From positions 806,001-870,000 of the forward strand of contig NZ_NBDP01000003.1 of NCBI RefSeq assembly GCF_004123845.1: 64,000 bases of DNA. Reading direction: 5' to 3'. Of the stretch, positions 25,888 through 34,757 are shown in pieces (the stretch's first letter is position 1; each line of letters begins with the position of its first letter). Made by a program: the position numbers and the translations under genes. The DNA is from Allobosea sp. Tri-44. Its GTDB lineage: Bacteria; Pseudomonadota; Alphaproteobacteria; Rhizobiales; Beijerinckiaceae. The notes below the pieces were generated by a model. That model was not told the origin of the DNA and made no database searches. It was given only the letters and a program-made list of their open reading frames with translations.

Positions 25888-26688
25888 TCAGGCGACCTTC
25901 GCCACAGGCGCGGCGTGGTCCATCTTCCAGTAGCAGCGCCTGGCGTTCTCCGTGGTGATCCGTGCGATCTCGTCGAAAGACACGCCCTTGACGTCAGCGA
26001 GAACCTTCGCAGTTTCAACAACATAGGATGGTTCGTTACGCTTGCCGCGATAAGGGGTCGGGGCGAGATAGGGCGCATCGGTCTCGACCAGCAGGTGCTC
26101 CAGCGGGATGTCGCGGGCGATCGCGCGTAGCGCTTCGGACGTCTTGAAGGTCAGGATGCCCGAGAAGGAGATGTAGCAGCCGAGCTCGACGCCGGTGCGG
26201 GCCAGCATTTCGCCTGCGGTGAAGCAGTGCAGGATGGCAGGGAAGGCGCCCTTCCCCATTTCCTCGCGCAGGATCGCCGCCATGTCCTCGTCGGCTTCGC
26301 GCGAATGGATCACCAGCGGTAGCTGGGTCTGGCGCGCGGCCTCGATGTGCGTGCGCAAGCCCTGTTCCTGCGCCTCGCGCGGGCTCTTGTCGTAGTGATA
26401 GTCGAGCCCGGCCTCGCCGATGGCGACGCAGCGCGGATGGCGCGACAACTCCACCAGTTGCCCGGCGGTGACGTCGAGCTCCTCATGGGCCCCGTGCGGA
26501 TGCGTGCCGACCGTGCACCAGACGGCAGGGAAACGCTCGGCCAGCGCCGTATAGGTCGCAAAGCGCGCGACACGGGTCGAGATCGTCACCATCCGGCCGA
26601 CGCCGGCCGCTTCGGCGCGGCGGACATAGGCTCCGATATCCTCGGCGAAATCCGGGAAATCGAGATGGCAATGCGTATCGATCAGCAT
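25888..26688 (-). CDS. tatD: TatD-family metal-dependent DNase/hydrolase
   Basis: A 266-residue TIM-barrel hydrolase of the TatD/YcfH family, linked to 3'-5' DNA exonuclease activity and DNA repair. Metal ligands are visible in order: 'DTHCHLDF' at residues 4-11, 'IGEAGLDYHYD' (Glu near 93), 'LVIHSREADED' and 'ILHCFTAG' (His), and 'VETDAPYLAP' (Asp near 205). Its ATG overlaps the metG stop by one base (TGATG), so it is translationally coupled. The metG-tatD-MBL order is conserved in many alphaproteobacteria. Confidence 0.93.
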   Translation of the reverse strand: MLIDTHCHLDFPDFAEDIGAYVRRAEAAGVGRMVTISTRVARFATYTALAERFPAVWCTVGTHPHGAHEELDVTAGQLVELSRHPRCVAIGEAGLDYHYDKSPREAQEQGLRTHIEAARQTQLPLVIHSREADEDMAAILREEMGKGAFPAILHCFTAGEMLARTGVELGCYISFSGILTFKTSEALRAIARDIPLEHLLVETDAPYLAPTPYRGKRNEPSYVVETAKVLADVKGVSFDEIARITTENARRCYWKMDHAAPVAKVA

Positions 26689-28247
26689 CAGGCCGCCTCG
26701 CCGCCTTCCGGCTCGACATAGCGCGGGAAGACCGCGCTAGGCGCCGGCAGGGCCGTGCCAGCGACAAGGCGGCCAGCCTCGCCGAGCGCCGCGAAATCGC
26801 GCGCTCCGCCGGGAACAGCCAGCAGGTCGAGCAGCTTCGCCATGGCCTGCGGCATCACCGGCTGGACCAGGATCGCGATCTGCCGGATCGTCTCGATCGT
26901 GACGTAGAGCACCGTATCGCGCCGGGCCGGGTCGCTCTTGGAGAGCTTCCACGGCTCGTTGTTGGCGAAATAGCGGTTGGCCTCGGCGACCACGGCCCAG
27001 ATATCGGCGAGCACGACATGCAGGGCGAAATCCTGCATGGCGGCGCGCGTCTTCGCCAGGAGCCCGTCGGCCTGCGCCAGCATGGCAAGGTCGCCTTCCG
27101 CCAGCGCGCCGGCCGGCGGCACCCTGCCCTCGCAGTTCTTGGCGATCATCGACAGCGAGCGCTGTGCCAGATTGCCGAGATCATTGGCGAGGTCGGCATT
27201 GATGCGCCCGACGATCGCCTCATGGCTGTAGTTGCCGTCCTGGCCGAACGAGACCTCGCGCAGGAAGAAATAGCGCAGCTGGTCGACGCCATAGGCATCG
27301 GCGAGATCGAACGGGTCGACGACGTTGCCGACCGATTTCGACATCTTCTCGCCTTTGGAGAGCAGGAAGCCGTGACCGTAAACGCGCTTCGGCAGCGGCA
27401 GGCCGGCCGACATCAGCATCGCCGGCCAATAGATCGCGTGGAAGCGCACGATGTCCTTGCCGATGATATGGACATCTGCCGGCCAGAAGCGCCAGCGCGG
27501 GTCGTTTCCATCGGGGAAGCCGCAGCCGGTGACGTAGTTGTTGAGTGCGTCGACCCAGACATACATCACATGCTTCGGGTTACCGGGGACCGGCAGTCCC
27601 CAGTCGAAGGTGGTGCGGCTGATCGAGAAGTCCTGCAGGCCGCTCTTGGCGAAACTGACAACCTCGTTCCTGCGTGTGTCAGGACCGATGAACTCCGGAT
27701 TGGCCTCGTAGTGCGCCAGCAACTTGTCCTGGTAGGCCGAGAGCCGGAAGAAATAGCTTTCCTCCTCGGTCCATTCGACCGGCGTGCCCTGCCCGCCGAT
27801 GCGGATGCCATCGGCGTTGAGATGGGTCTCTTCCTCGCCGTAATAGGCCTCGTCGCGCACCGAGTACCAGCCGGCATAACGGTCGAGGTAGATGTCGCCA
27901 TTGGCCTCCATCCGCCGCCAGAGCTCCTGGGTCGACGGGAGATGGTCGGCATCGACCGTGCGGATGAAGCGGTCATAGGCGCAGTTCAGCGCGTCGGCCA
28001 TCGCCTTGAAGCGCGGCGCTGTCCGATCGACCAGCTCCTTCGGCGTCAGGCCTTCCTTGGCCGCGGCCTGGAAGATCTTCAGGCCGTGATCGTCGGTGCC
28101 GGTCTGGAAATAGACGTCGAAGCCGTCGAGCCGCTTGAAGCGGGCGATCGCGTCGGCCGCCACGACTTCATAGGCGTGACCGATATGCGGCGCGCCGTTC
28201 GGATAGGAGATCGCCGTCGAGATGTAGAAGGTGGGGGCCGAGGCCAT
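26688..28247 (-). CDS. metG: Methionyl-tRNA synthetase
   Basis: Charges tRNA-Met. The 519-residue class I enzyme starts '[22 protein letters not shown]', giving the HIGH motif near residue 22, and has '[12 protein letters not shown]', '[11 protein letters not shown]'-type catalytic core sequence ('[14 protein letters not shown]') and the KMSKS loop '[15 protein letters not shown]' near residue 299. An anticodon-binding helical domain follows to the C terminus. It is the short form without the C-terminal dimerisation (EMAP-like) domain and with a reduced zinc insertion, as usual in alphaproteobacteria. It lies 23 bases after holB. Confidence 0.97.
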   Translation of the reverse strand: MASAPTFYISTAISYPNGAPHIGHAYEVVAADAIARFKRLDGFDVYFQTGTDDHGLKIFQAAAKEGLTPKELVDRTAPRFKAMADALNCAYDRFIRTVDADHLPSTQELWRRMEANGDIYLDRYAGWYSVRDEAYYGEEETHLNADGIRIGGQGTPVEWTEEESYFFRLSAYQDKLLAHYEANPEFIGPDTRRNEVVSFAKSGLQDFSISRTTFDWGLPVPGNPKHVMYVWVDALNNYVTGCGFPDGNDPRWRFWPADVHIIGKDIVRFHAIYWPAMLMSAGLPLPKRVYGHGFLLSKGEKMSKSVGNVVDPFDLADAYGVDQLRYFFLREVSFGQDGNYSHEAIVGRINADLANDLGNLAQRSLSMIAKNCEGRVPPAGALAEGDLAMLAQADGLLAKTRAAMQDFALHVVLADIWAVVAEANRYFANNEPWKLSKSDPARRDTVLYVTIETIRQIAILVQPVMPQAMAKLLDLLAVPGGARDFAALGEAGRLVAGTALPAPSAVFPRYVEPEGGEAA

Positions 28248-28270
28248 AGCTGTCCGGTTTCGTATCGTTG

Positions 28271-29338
28271 TCAGGCCGCGCGCGAGCGGGAAACCGCCTC
28301 CGACAGATCGTGAAACAGCGACATGACGAGGGGGCGGCGATCGAGATTATAGGTTTCGACCTCGTTCGCGGCGCGTGCAAGTCTCTCCCACACCTCCGCA
28401 AGGGGCGCAAGCCGGGCCGGGCCGGCGGCGGCATGCGCATAAAGATGGGCGCCGAGCCAGCCCTGCACGGTCTCGATCATGACGGCGAAATCGGCCTCGC
28501 CCGCCCTGCCCGCGACATCCTCGCCAAGCGCCAGCAGCGCCGTAAGATCGATCGCGGGCAATGCGTCGAGCCGCGCCCTCACCGCCTCGACCAGCGCCAG
28601 CGTCTCGGGATCGACATAGGTCAGCGCCCGTTTGACCGAGCCTTCGGACAAGGATGCGGCCCGTTCGAGCGCCGAAGCGTCGTAGGGCAGGCGCATGCGC
28701 TCCAGTGCAATCCCGCCGGCTTTGGCGACGTCATCCTCGCCCAGCGGTTCGAAGGCGAGCAGCCGGCAGCGCGAGCGGATTGTCGGCAAGACGCGGCCGG
28801 GCGCATGGGCGACGATCAGGAAAAGGCAACGCGGCGGCGGTTCTTCCAGCAGCTTCAGCAGTGCATTGGCGCCCGGGCGGTCGAGGTCCTCGGCGGAATC
28901 GACGATGGCGACGCGCCAGCCGCCCTCGCCCGCGCTGGAGCCGAAGCGGTCGATGACCCGGCGCACCAGATCGACCGGGATGTTGCTGGTGAAGCTCTTG
29001 CCGTCCGGCTTGGCGATACGGCGCAGGAGGTGCAGATCCGGATGCGACTGCGCCGCGACCTTGCGGGTGGCACCGTTCTCCTCCGGCATGGCAAGGTCAC
29101 GGGCAGCCTCCGCGCGACGCAGCGGGTCACCTTCGAGCATGAAGCGGGCGGCGCGGTAGGCGAAGCTCGCCTTGCCAATGCCTTCCGGGCCGCCGAGCAG
29201 CCAGCCATGGTGCATGCGGCCGGAGCGCAGCGCCGTCAGGAAAGCCTTTTCCTGGCGCTGATGGCCGATGAGCGCCAGCGTCTCGCGCGGATGCGGCGCG
29301 TTCGGCAGGCGGTCGGGGTCGTTGCTTGATTCGATCAT
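28271..29338 (-). CDS. holB: DNA polymerase III subunit delta-prime
   Basis: Clamp-loader subunit. The 355-residue AAA+ protein has '[19 protein letters not shown]' near the N terminus, a P-loop-like '[14 protein letters not shown]' near residue 50, '[24 protein letters not shown]' with the sensor region near 150, and '[14 protein letters not shown]', the SRC arginine-finger motif (about 182). The C-terminal collar domain follows. The start codon overlaps the tmk stop by 4 bases (ATGA). tmk-holB-metG-tatD is the classical order. Confidence 0.95.
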   Translation of the reverse strand: MIESSNDPDRLPNAPHPRETLALIGHQRQEKAFLTALRSGRMHHGWLLGGPEGIGKASFAYRAARFMLEGDPLRRAEAARDLAMPEENGATRKVAAQSHPDLHLLRRIAKPDGKSFTSNIPVDLVRRVIDRFGSSAGEGGWRVAIVDSAEDLDRPGANALLKLLEEPPPRCLFLIVAHAPGRVLPTIRSRCRLLAFEPLGEDDVAKAGGIALERMRLPYDASALERAASLSEGSVKRALTYVDPETLALVEAVRARLDALPAIDLTALLALGEDVAGRAGEADFAVMIETVQGWLGAHLYAHAAAGPARLAPLAEVWERLARAANEVETYNLDRRPLVMSLFHDLSEAVSRSRAA

Positions 29339-30009
29339 GCCGGCGCAATCTGCGGCAAGGGCAGCCGGCTGGAAAGCGCCTCCCAGGCCTTCTCCGCCAG
29401 GATCTCCGGTGTGAGGCTGGCATCGAGTACGACGCAGCGCTGCGGTTCCGCCGCGGCGATGTCGAGAAAGCCCTGGCGTAGGCGGCGGTGAAACGCGATC
29501 GTTTCGCTCTCGAAACGGTCCGTGGCCTCGCCCGGCTTGCGGCGGCGGGCAGCGCGCGCCAGCCCGGTCTCGGGCGCGAGGTCGAGGATGAAGGTCAGCT
29601 CCGGCATCAGCCCGGCGATCGCGACCGCCTCCAGAGCCGCGAGCTTGTCTGCGGCGATCTCGCCAAGCGTGCCCTGGTAGACGCGCGTCGAATCGATGAA
29701 GCGGTCGCAGATCACCCAGGCGCCGCGCGCCAGCGCCGGCTTGATCCGGCTGTCGACATGGTCGATGCGGGCGGCCTGGAACATCAGCGCCTCGGCAAAA
29801 GCGCCATAGGGCTTGATCTTGCCGGCGAGCAGAGCCTCGCGAATGCGCTCCGCCTTGGACGAGCCACCGGGCTCGCGCGTCAACTCGACGGTGCGCCCCA
29901 GTGCCTCGAGCCGCGCCGCGAGCGCCTTGGCGAGGGTCGACTTGCCGGCCCCTTCCCCGCCCTCGAGCGTGATGAAATGCCCAGCGGGCCGCGCTTTCGC
30001 TTTCGCCAC
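29335..30009 (-). CDS. tmk: Thymidylate kinase
   Basis: Phosphorylates dTMP to dTDP for DNA synthesis. The 224-residue product has the P-loop 'GGEGAGKST' at residues 17-25, 'LTREPGGS' (substrate arginine), 'VICDRFIDSTRVYQG' with the DR(Y/F/H) motif, and 'DRFESETIAFHRRLRQGF' in the lid region. The open frame runs far upstream into dacA, but the protein must start at the GTG at 30009, two bases after the dacA stop; this puts the P-loop at the normal place. No other start codon lies between. Confidence 0.96.
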   Translation of the reverse strand: MAKAKARPAGHFITLEGGEGAGKSTLAKALAARLEALGRTVELTREPGGSSKAERIREALLAGKIKPYGAFAEALMFQAARIDHVDSRIKPALARGAWVICDRFIDSTRVYQGTLGEIAADKLAALEAVAIAGLMPELTFILDLAPETGLARAARRRKPGEATDRFESETIAFHRRLRQGFLDIAAAEPQRCVVLDASLTPEILAEKAWEALSSRLPLPQIAPA

Positions 30010-30011
30010 GC

Positions 30012-31205
30012 TCAGCTCCGCTTGAAGGCCTTGCGGACCCAGCCGGTCGCGGCCTCCATCAGCGCGTCGAGGGCACGCCGCTGCAGACTGCCGACCGCAA
30101 CCGTCTCGGCGGCGTAAAGCGGAAGCTCGAGCGTCTTGATCTCGCCGCGTGTGACCAGCAGACGCGCAACCTCCGCCCCTTCCGCCACGGGCGCTTGCAA
30201 GGGCCCGCGATAGACGATGCGGGCGGCGAGACGCTCGCTGCTGCCGCGCGGCACAAGCAAATTGACCGGCCCCTTGGCCTTGAGTGCGACGCGGCCCTTC
30301 TCGCCGCCGAAGACGCTGGCCTCGCCGACCGTCTCGCCCTCGGCGAAGACCTGTTTCTGCTCGAAGGACCGGAAGCCCCATTCGAGCAGCTTGCGGGCCT
30401 CGCTGGCGCGATCACGCGCATTCTTCAGCCCGTTGACGACGACGATCAGCCGCTGGCCCTTCTGCACCGCCGAACCGACGAGGCCATAGCCGGTTTCGTC
30501 GATATTGCCGGTTTTCAGGCCGTCGGCGCCGATATCCATGGCGAGCAGCGGGTTACGGTTGCTCTGCTTGATCTTGTTCCAGGTGAAGTCGCGCTGGCCA
30601 AAGAGCCTGTAGAGCTCCGGATAGGTCTTGATGATGTGATCGGAGAGGAAGGCAAGCTCGCGCGCCGTCACCTTCTGCTGCGGATCGGCCATGCCACTGG
30701 CGTTGCGGAACTGCGACTTCGTCAGGCCGAGCGCATGGACGCGTTCGGTCATCACCCTGGCGAAGCTGGCCTCGTCGCCGGCGACAGCCTCAGCGAGCGC
30801 GATCGCGGCGTCGTTGCCGGACTGCACAATCAGGCCCTGCAGGATATCGCCGAGCTTCACCCGGCTGTTGACGATGGCGAACATGGTCGAGCCGCCGGAG
30901 ATGCCGCCACCCTTGCGCCAGGCGTTCTCCGAGATCGAAATCTCGGTCTCCAGCGTCATCTTGCCGGCAGCGATCTCCTGGAAGGCGACCAGCGCGGTCG
31001 CGAGCTTCACCATGCTCGCCGGCACCATCAGCTCGTCGGCAGCCTTCTCGTAGAGCACGGCGCCGCTCGCGGAATCGAGCAGGAGTGCATAGGGCGCAGC
31101 CGACTGGAACGCCTGTGCGCGAACAAGGCCCGGCGCAAGCGCGAGTAACATGGCGAGCAGAGCGAGAATTCCGCGCAGAACCCGCGGAACATGAGCGCGC
31201 ACCAT
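30012..31205 (-). CDS. dacA: D-alanyl-D-alanine carboxypeptidase (penicillin-binding protein 5/6 type)
   Basis: Low-molecular-mass PBP that trims stem peptides of peptidoglycan in the periplasm. Using the ATG at 31205 (397 residues) gives a signal peptide ending 'GLVRAQA' and the serine peptidase S11 triad motifs in order: SxxK as S64-M-V-K67, SxN as S129-G-N131 and KTG at 231-233. A PBP5 C-terminal beta domain occupies about 275-365, and the last residues 'ALMEAATGWVRKAFKRS' form an amphipathic membrane anchor. Longer starts (31226, 31262) have no ribosome site. It lies between rlpA and tmk in a cell-envelope and DNA gene series. Confidence 0.95.
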   Translation of the reverse strand: MVRAHVPRVLRGILALLAMLLALAPGLVRAQAFQSAAPYALLLDSASGAVLYEKAADELMVPASMVKLATALVAFQEIAAGKMTLETEISISENAWRKGGGISGGSTMFAIVNSRVKLGDILQGLIVQSGNDAAIALAEAVAGDEASFARVMTERVHALGLTKSQFRNASGMADPQQKVTARELAFLSDHIIKTYPELYRLFGQRDFTWNKIKQSNRNPLLAMDIGADGLKTGNIDETGYGLVGSAVQKGQRLIVVVNGLKNARDRASEARKLLEWGFRSFEQKQVFAEGETVGEASVFGGEKGRVALKAKGPVNLLVPRGSSERLAARIVYRGPLQAPVAEGAEVARLLVTRGEIKTLELPLYAAETVAVGSLQRRALDALMEAATGWVRKAFKRS

Positions 31206-31275
31206 CACTGATCGACCTTGCGTCATAGCGTGATCAGATGATGTGCGGTTCCGGGCGGTCAAGCCCGGGCTTGAC

Positions 31276-32391
31276 TCAATTCCGCGCCAGCGGCTGCAGC
31301 GTCTGCGCCTTCATGCTGCTGAAGCTGGCGCGCGGCACCGGCAGCGGCGCGTTGACCGCGGCCGGACGCAGCACCGGGACCGGCTTGCCGGCATTTGCGA
31401 TCGTGTCGAGATCGAACGGGCGAGAGGGCGGCAAGCGAACGCCGCTGACAGGAACGCCCACTGCTGATGATGTTGCGACGCTGGCAACGATCGGGCTCTG
31501 CGCCGCGATCGTGCGCGGCTGCTCGGGGGCATAGGCTTGTACGACCGGTTGGGCCATGACCGGAGCCGGCTCGGCCCGGGCAGGCGCGGGAGCCGGCCTT
31601 GCGGGTTCGTCGTCGAGATCCGGCCCAGAGGAACGGCCGAGATCGACCTGCTGCGCAGCGCTCGCGATCATGGTGCGGCTGCTCTGGCCCGGGATCGAGG
31701 CCGGCGAGCCGTCGGTGCGCAGCGAAGCGAGCAGCATCTGGTCGTCGGATCCGGCGAGCGAGGCCTGGCCGAGATACTCGATCTTGACGCGTGCCGTGCC
31801 AAGATGGCGGAAGGCGAGCGCATCGGCCGTCTTCTGCGAGACGTCCATGACGCGCCCGCCATGGAACGGGCCGCGATCGTTGACGCGCACGATGATCGAA
31901 CGGCTGTTGGTGACGTTGGTGACGCGGGCATAGGCCGGCAGCGGCATGGTCGGGTGCGCCGCGCTGATGCTCATGCGGTCATAGACTTCGCCATTGGCGG
32001 TGCGGCGGCCGTGGAAAGCCTCGCCATACCAGGAAGCCGTCCCGACTGCGGTGAAGCCGACCGGCTTCTCATAGGGCGTGTAGCGCTTGCCGGCGACGGT
32101 GTAGCTGCGGCCGATCAGCTCGCGGCCGCCACCTTTCGGCACCGGCTGCCCTTCTTCGACCACACGCGCACTGGCGGGACCGTATTTCGAGGACGGGAAG
32201 GCGCCGATCTCTTTCGACTTGCCGCGGCGGGCGACCTGATCGTTGGCACAGTTCGCCAGGAACAAGCCTGCCAGCACGACACAGCCGAGGCGGGTCGCCG
32301 TGGAGAAGGATGAAGAGGCGCGCGGGGCGTCGTCGCAATTGGCCGCAGGGGGAATCACCGCCGGTGCCGAAGTGCTCGCGCCTCGCATCAT
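31276..32391 (-). CDS. rlpA: RlpA-like septal ring lytic transglycosylase / rare lipoprotein A
   Basis: A 371-residue exported protein with a double-psi beta-barrel domain. Residues about 110-205 contain 'GTASWYGEAFHGRRTANGE' in pieces, 'AAHPTMPLPAYARVTN', and 'VRVNDRGPFHGGRVMDVS', including the catalytic Asp region of RlpA, which cleaves glycan strands lacking stem peptides. The N terminus has a hydrophobic core 'VVLAGLFLANC' with a Cys at the right place, but Asn at position -1 is unusual for a lipobox. The C-terminal half is a Pro/Ala/Ser-rich linker; the SPOR domain of E. coli RlpA is missing. Followed by dacA after 70 bases. Confidence 0.9.
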   Translation of the reverse strand: MMRGASTSAPAVIPPAANCDDAPRASSSFSTATRLGCVVLAGLFLANCANDQVARRGKSKEIGAFPSSKYGPASARVVEEGQPVPKGGGRELIGRSYTVAGKRYTPYEKPVGFTAVGTASWYGEAFHGRRTANGEVYDRMSISAAHPTMPLPAYARVTNVTNSRSIIVRVNDRGPFHGGRVMDVSQKTADALAFRHLGTARVKIEYLGQASLAGSDDQMLLASLRTDGSPASIPGQSSRTMIASAAQQVDLGRSSGPDLDDEPARPAPAPARAEPAPVMAQPVVQAYAPEQPRTIAAQSPIVASVATSSAVGVPVSGVRLPPSRPFDLDTIANAGKPVPVLRPAAVNAPLPVPRASFSSMKAQTLQPLARN

Positions 32392-32789
32392 GCCGCATTC
32401 CCGTTCGTCGCGCCGAAAACGCTACGCCGCCCCAGCCACCAGCGTGGCAAGGTCGCAGTTTTCGACCAGTTCCATTAAGGGATCGTTAAGCGGCGGAAGC
32501 GCGTACGCGCCACCGTCAACGGAAGCCCAGCCCGGCCTTTGGGCGGGCATAAAGGTGTCGGAAATGCGGCAACTGTCAATCCGCCACCTTCCCGGCGCCA
32601 TTTTTCAGGGGAGCGTGACAGCTGCGCCACGCTTGGGTCCGCGCCTCGACATGGCCTGCGATCAAGGGCGCTGAATTTTCTCAAGCTGTTGAAAGTGTGT
32701 TTGTTTTTATAAGATCTGGAGGAGATTTGTCGCAATCAATCAGCGGGCCGCTTGCAAAAATCCGTGGGTGGCGGCAATGACAGGCCACC
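32392..32789. other. Intergenic region between rlpA and tRNA-Ser
   Basis: About 400 bases without a supportable gene; it must hold the rlpA promoter and that of tRNA-Ser. Immediately before the tRNA, TTGCAA (32752-32757) and CAATGA (32775-32780) are spaced 17 bases apart and could be a weak promoter. Around 32686-32715 the sequence turns AT-rich. No terminator, repeat or ORF with coding character was seen. Confidence 0.35.
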
Positions 32790-32879
32790 GGAAGGGTGGC
32801 CGAGTGGTTTAAGGCAGCGGTCTTGAAAACCGCCGTGGGTGCAAGCCCACCGTGGGTTCGAATCCCACCCCTTCCGCCA
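32790..32879 (+). tRNA. tRNA-Ser (anticodon UGA)
   Basis: A complete class II tRNA of 90 bases. Acceptor arms GGAAGGG (32790-32796) and CCCTTCC pair, the anticodon stem GCGGT/ACCGC flanks loop CTTGAAA with anticodon TGA at 32824-32826, a long variable arm GTGGGTGCAAGCCCAC follows, and the T arm GTGGG/CCCAC holds TTCGAAT. The encoded CCA end is at 32877-32879. The long variable arm and UGA anticodon identify serine. Confidence 0.97.
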
Positions 32880-32945
32880 TCACACTGCTAAGTCGTTGAG
32901 ATCATTCTAAGTACATGGCGTCTCAGGGAAAAAATCCCTTAACTG

Positions 32946-33167
32946 CTACACCGGGGGCGGAGACGAGATGCCTGAGCGCAGATGGGGATCCAGCGGCGAG
33001 ACCCCGCAATCATAGAGCGTCGCCTCGACGAACTGTCCTCTCCCACTCAATGCTCGTTCGTGCAGCGCCATGAGAATGCCGATCACGGCGTTGAGCCCCG
33101 TCACCATGTCGACGACAGGGAGTCCGACCCGCAGTGGCGCCCCGCCGAGCTCGCCGTTGACGCTCAT
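32946..33167 (-). pseudogene. Remnant of a type III (CaiB/BaiF) CoA-transferase gene
   Basis: The 73-residue frame reads 'LGGAPLRVGLPVVDMVTG' then 'LNAVIGILMALHERALSGRG' and 'FVEATLYDCGVS', which is the well-conserved middle of formyl-CoA-transferase-like (family III) enzymes, normally about 390 residues. Both ends are missing: upstream of the first Met the translation no longer resembles the family, and downstream it stops soon after the 'LYDC' motif. It lies between the mocR stop and tRNA-Ser. I read it as a decayed gene fragment left at an insertion or deletion boundary; expression is unlikely. Confidence 0.75.
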
Positions 33168-33187
33168 ATTCGGTCGGCGCCAATACG

Positions 33188-34597
33188 CTAGGTCACGTTC
33201 GCCAGTTCGGCCTGAAGGAAGGTCAAGAAGGCGGGGTCGTCCGCATAGGCGACGTTGACCCGCATGCCGGCGGCTTTTTCGTCGCCTTCGGGCTGGTGCC
33301 TTTCGGGCAGGAAAACCGTGCCGGGCGCGATGAAGATGCCTTGCTCGGAAGCGCGGCGCGCCAGCGCGAGGTCGTCGAGGCCAGGCGGCAATCCGACCCA
33401 GAGATAGTAGCCGCCGCCCTGGCGCGCGAAGATCGGCAGGCCGAGGCGCTCCAGACCGCCGAAGGCGATACGGGTCGCCTTGCCGATCCGTTCCTTCAGG
33501 CGCTTGAGGTGGTGGCGGTACTGGCCGCTGGCGATCAGGTCGCTGACCAGCCGCTCCAGATAGCCGGAGGAATTGACCACGGTCAGCATCTTCATGTCGC
33601 CGAGCGAGCGGGCGAGTGCCGGGCTCGCGGCGATGTAGCCGATGCGCAGGCTCGCCGAGAGCGTCTTCGAGAAGGTGCCGAGATAGATCACCCGCTCGAG
33701 CTGATCGAGTGCCGCAAGACGCGGTGCGCTCGCCGGCATCACGTCGGCGAAAGGATCGTCCTCGACGATGGTGAGATCGTGCTGGGCGGCGATCTGCAAC
33801 AGGCGATGGGCGATCGGCAGCGCGATCGAGCCGCCGGTCGGGTTATGCGCCAGCGACTGGGTGAAGAAGACTTTCGGCCGGTGGCGCGCAATCTGAGCTG
33901 CGAGATCGTCGAGATCTGGTCCGTCCGGCAGGCGCTTGACGCCGGCGATCTCAATACGGGCGAGCTTCAGCTTGCCGAAGAGCGGGTAATAGCCGGGGCT
34001 GTCGACCAGGACCGTGTCGCCGGGCTGCAGCAGCTGGCGGATGATCAGGTCGAGGGCGTGGTTGGCGCCGAAGGTCAGCAGGATCTGCGCCGGCGAGACC
34101 TGGATCGAGCGCTCGGCCAGCATCAGCCCGATCTGGGCGCGCAAGGGCGCATAACCGACCGGATCGCCATAGCCGTGCTCGACCGGCAGGTCGCCCTTGC
34201 CGGTGCGCAGGCGCAAATGCCGCCCGAGCTCGGAATCCTCCATCCAGGAGCGCGGCGGGCGACCATCGCCGACGCGCACGGGATGGACCTGGCAGAGCTG
34301 CTCGCGCAGCAGCGAGACGATGTCGATCGCCTCGCTCATATGCGGCGGCGGCGCCTCGCTCGGTCGCTGTCCGGGCGCGCGGACATAGAAGCCGGCGCCG
34401 CGGCGGGCTTCGAGAAGGCCGCCGGCGACCAGCCGGTCATAGATCTCGACCATGGTGTTCTTGGAGACGCCGTATTCGCCGGCCGCCAGCCGCAGCGAAG
34501 CCATGCGCCGGCCGGGCTGGAGCAGCCCCTCGTCGATCATCCGGCTGATCCGGGCGACGATCGCACCGGTCCGGTTGCTGTCGACCTGCTCGTCCAT
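33188..34597 (-). CDS. MocR-family (GntR-aminotransferase) transcriptional regulator of the mevalonate cluster
   Basis: A 469-residue regulator with an N-terminal GntR winged helix (about 10-75; '[19 protein letters not shown]' is the recognition region) and a class I aminotransferase-like domain (about 110-465). The latter keeps '[12 protein letters not shown]', 'HNPTGGSI', 'EDDPFADV' and the PLP-lysine region '[15 protein letters not shown]'. The ATG at 34597 follows a GCGAGG site and sits 13 bases from a perfect dyad. It is divergent from mvaA, so it most likely controls the mvaA operon and itself. MocR proteins usually sense PLP-linked amino compounds, which does not match mevalonate; the true inducer is open. 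The long upstream frame is rejected as N-terminal extension. Confidence 0.9.
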   Translation of the reverse strand: MDEQVDSNRTGAIVARISRMIDEGLLQPGRRMASLRLAAGEYGVSKNTMVEIYDRLVAGGLLEARRGAGFYVRAPGQRPSEAPPPHMSEAIDIVSLLREQLCQVHPVRVGDGRPPRSWMEDSELGRHLRLRTGKGDLPVEHGYGDPVGYAPLRAQIGLMLAERSIQVSPAQILLTFGANHALDLIIRQLLQPGDTVLVDSPGYYPLFGKLKLARIEIAGVKRLPDGPDLDDLAAQIARHRPKVFFTQSLAHNPTGGSIALPIAHRLLQIAAQHDLTIVEDDPFADVMPASAPRLAALDQLERVIYLGTFSKTLSASLRIGYIAASPALARSLGDMKMLTVVNSSGYLERLVSDLIASGQYRHHLKRLKERIGKATRIAFGGLERLGLPIFARQGGGYYLWVGLPPGLDDLALARRASEQGIFIAPGTVFLPERHQPEGDEKAAGMRVNVAYADDPAFLTFLQAELANVT

Positions 34598-34609
34598 CGG
34601 GCCTCGCAT

Positions 34610-34633
34610 TGTACCAGTCAACGAACTGGTACA
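34610..34633. promoter_or_regulatory. Perfect inverted repeat, probable operator of the mocR/mvaA divergent promoters
   Basis: TGTACCAGT (34610-34618), a 6-base spacer, and ACTGGTACA (34625-34633) form a perfect 9-6-9 dyad of 24 bases. It lies 13 bases before the mocR start and 125 bases before mvaA. GabR, a well-studied MocR protein, recognises an ATACCA-type element; the GTACCA core here is similar. Binding by this MocR protein is inferred. Confidence 0.6.
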
Positions 34634-34757
34634 GAGAATGGGGCATCGCAGAAATTGTGCCTTGCCGCTCTCCAGCGATTGTCCGAGCTTGTCAACCGAA
34701 GAAGCGCCGGTGCCCATCGCGCAGCGCATCAAAAACCCCGACTGGGGAGGAAACGAC

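Noticed and set aside
29335..30381. Longer tmk start reading back into dacA
   Set aside because: The upstream part is out-of-frame dacA sequence; the P-loop position requires the GTG at 30009.
32790..32879. Possible attL/attR copies of the tRNA-Ser 3' end flanking an island
   Set aside because: I found no second copy of the GTTCGAATCCCACC segment in the window by eye, and there is no integrase gene, so an integrative element cannot be claimed.
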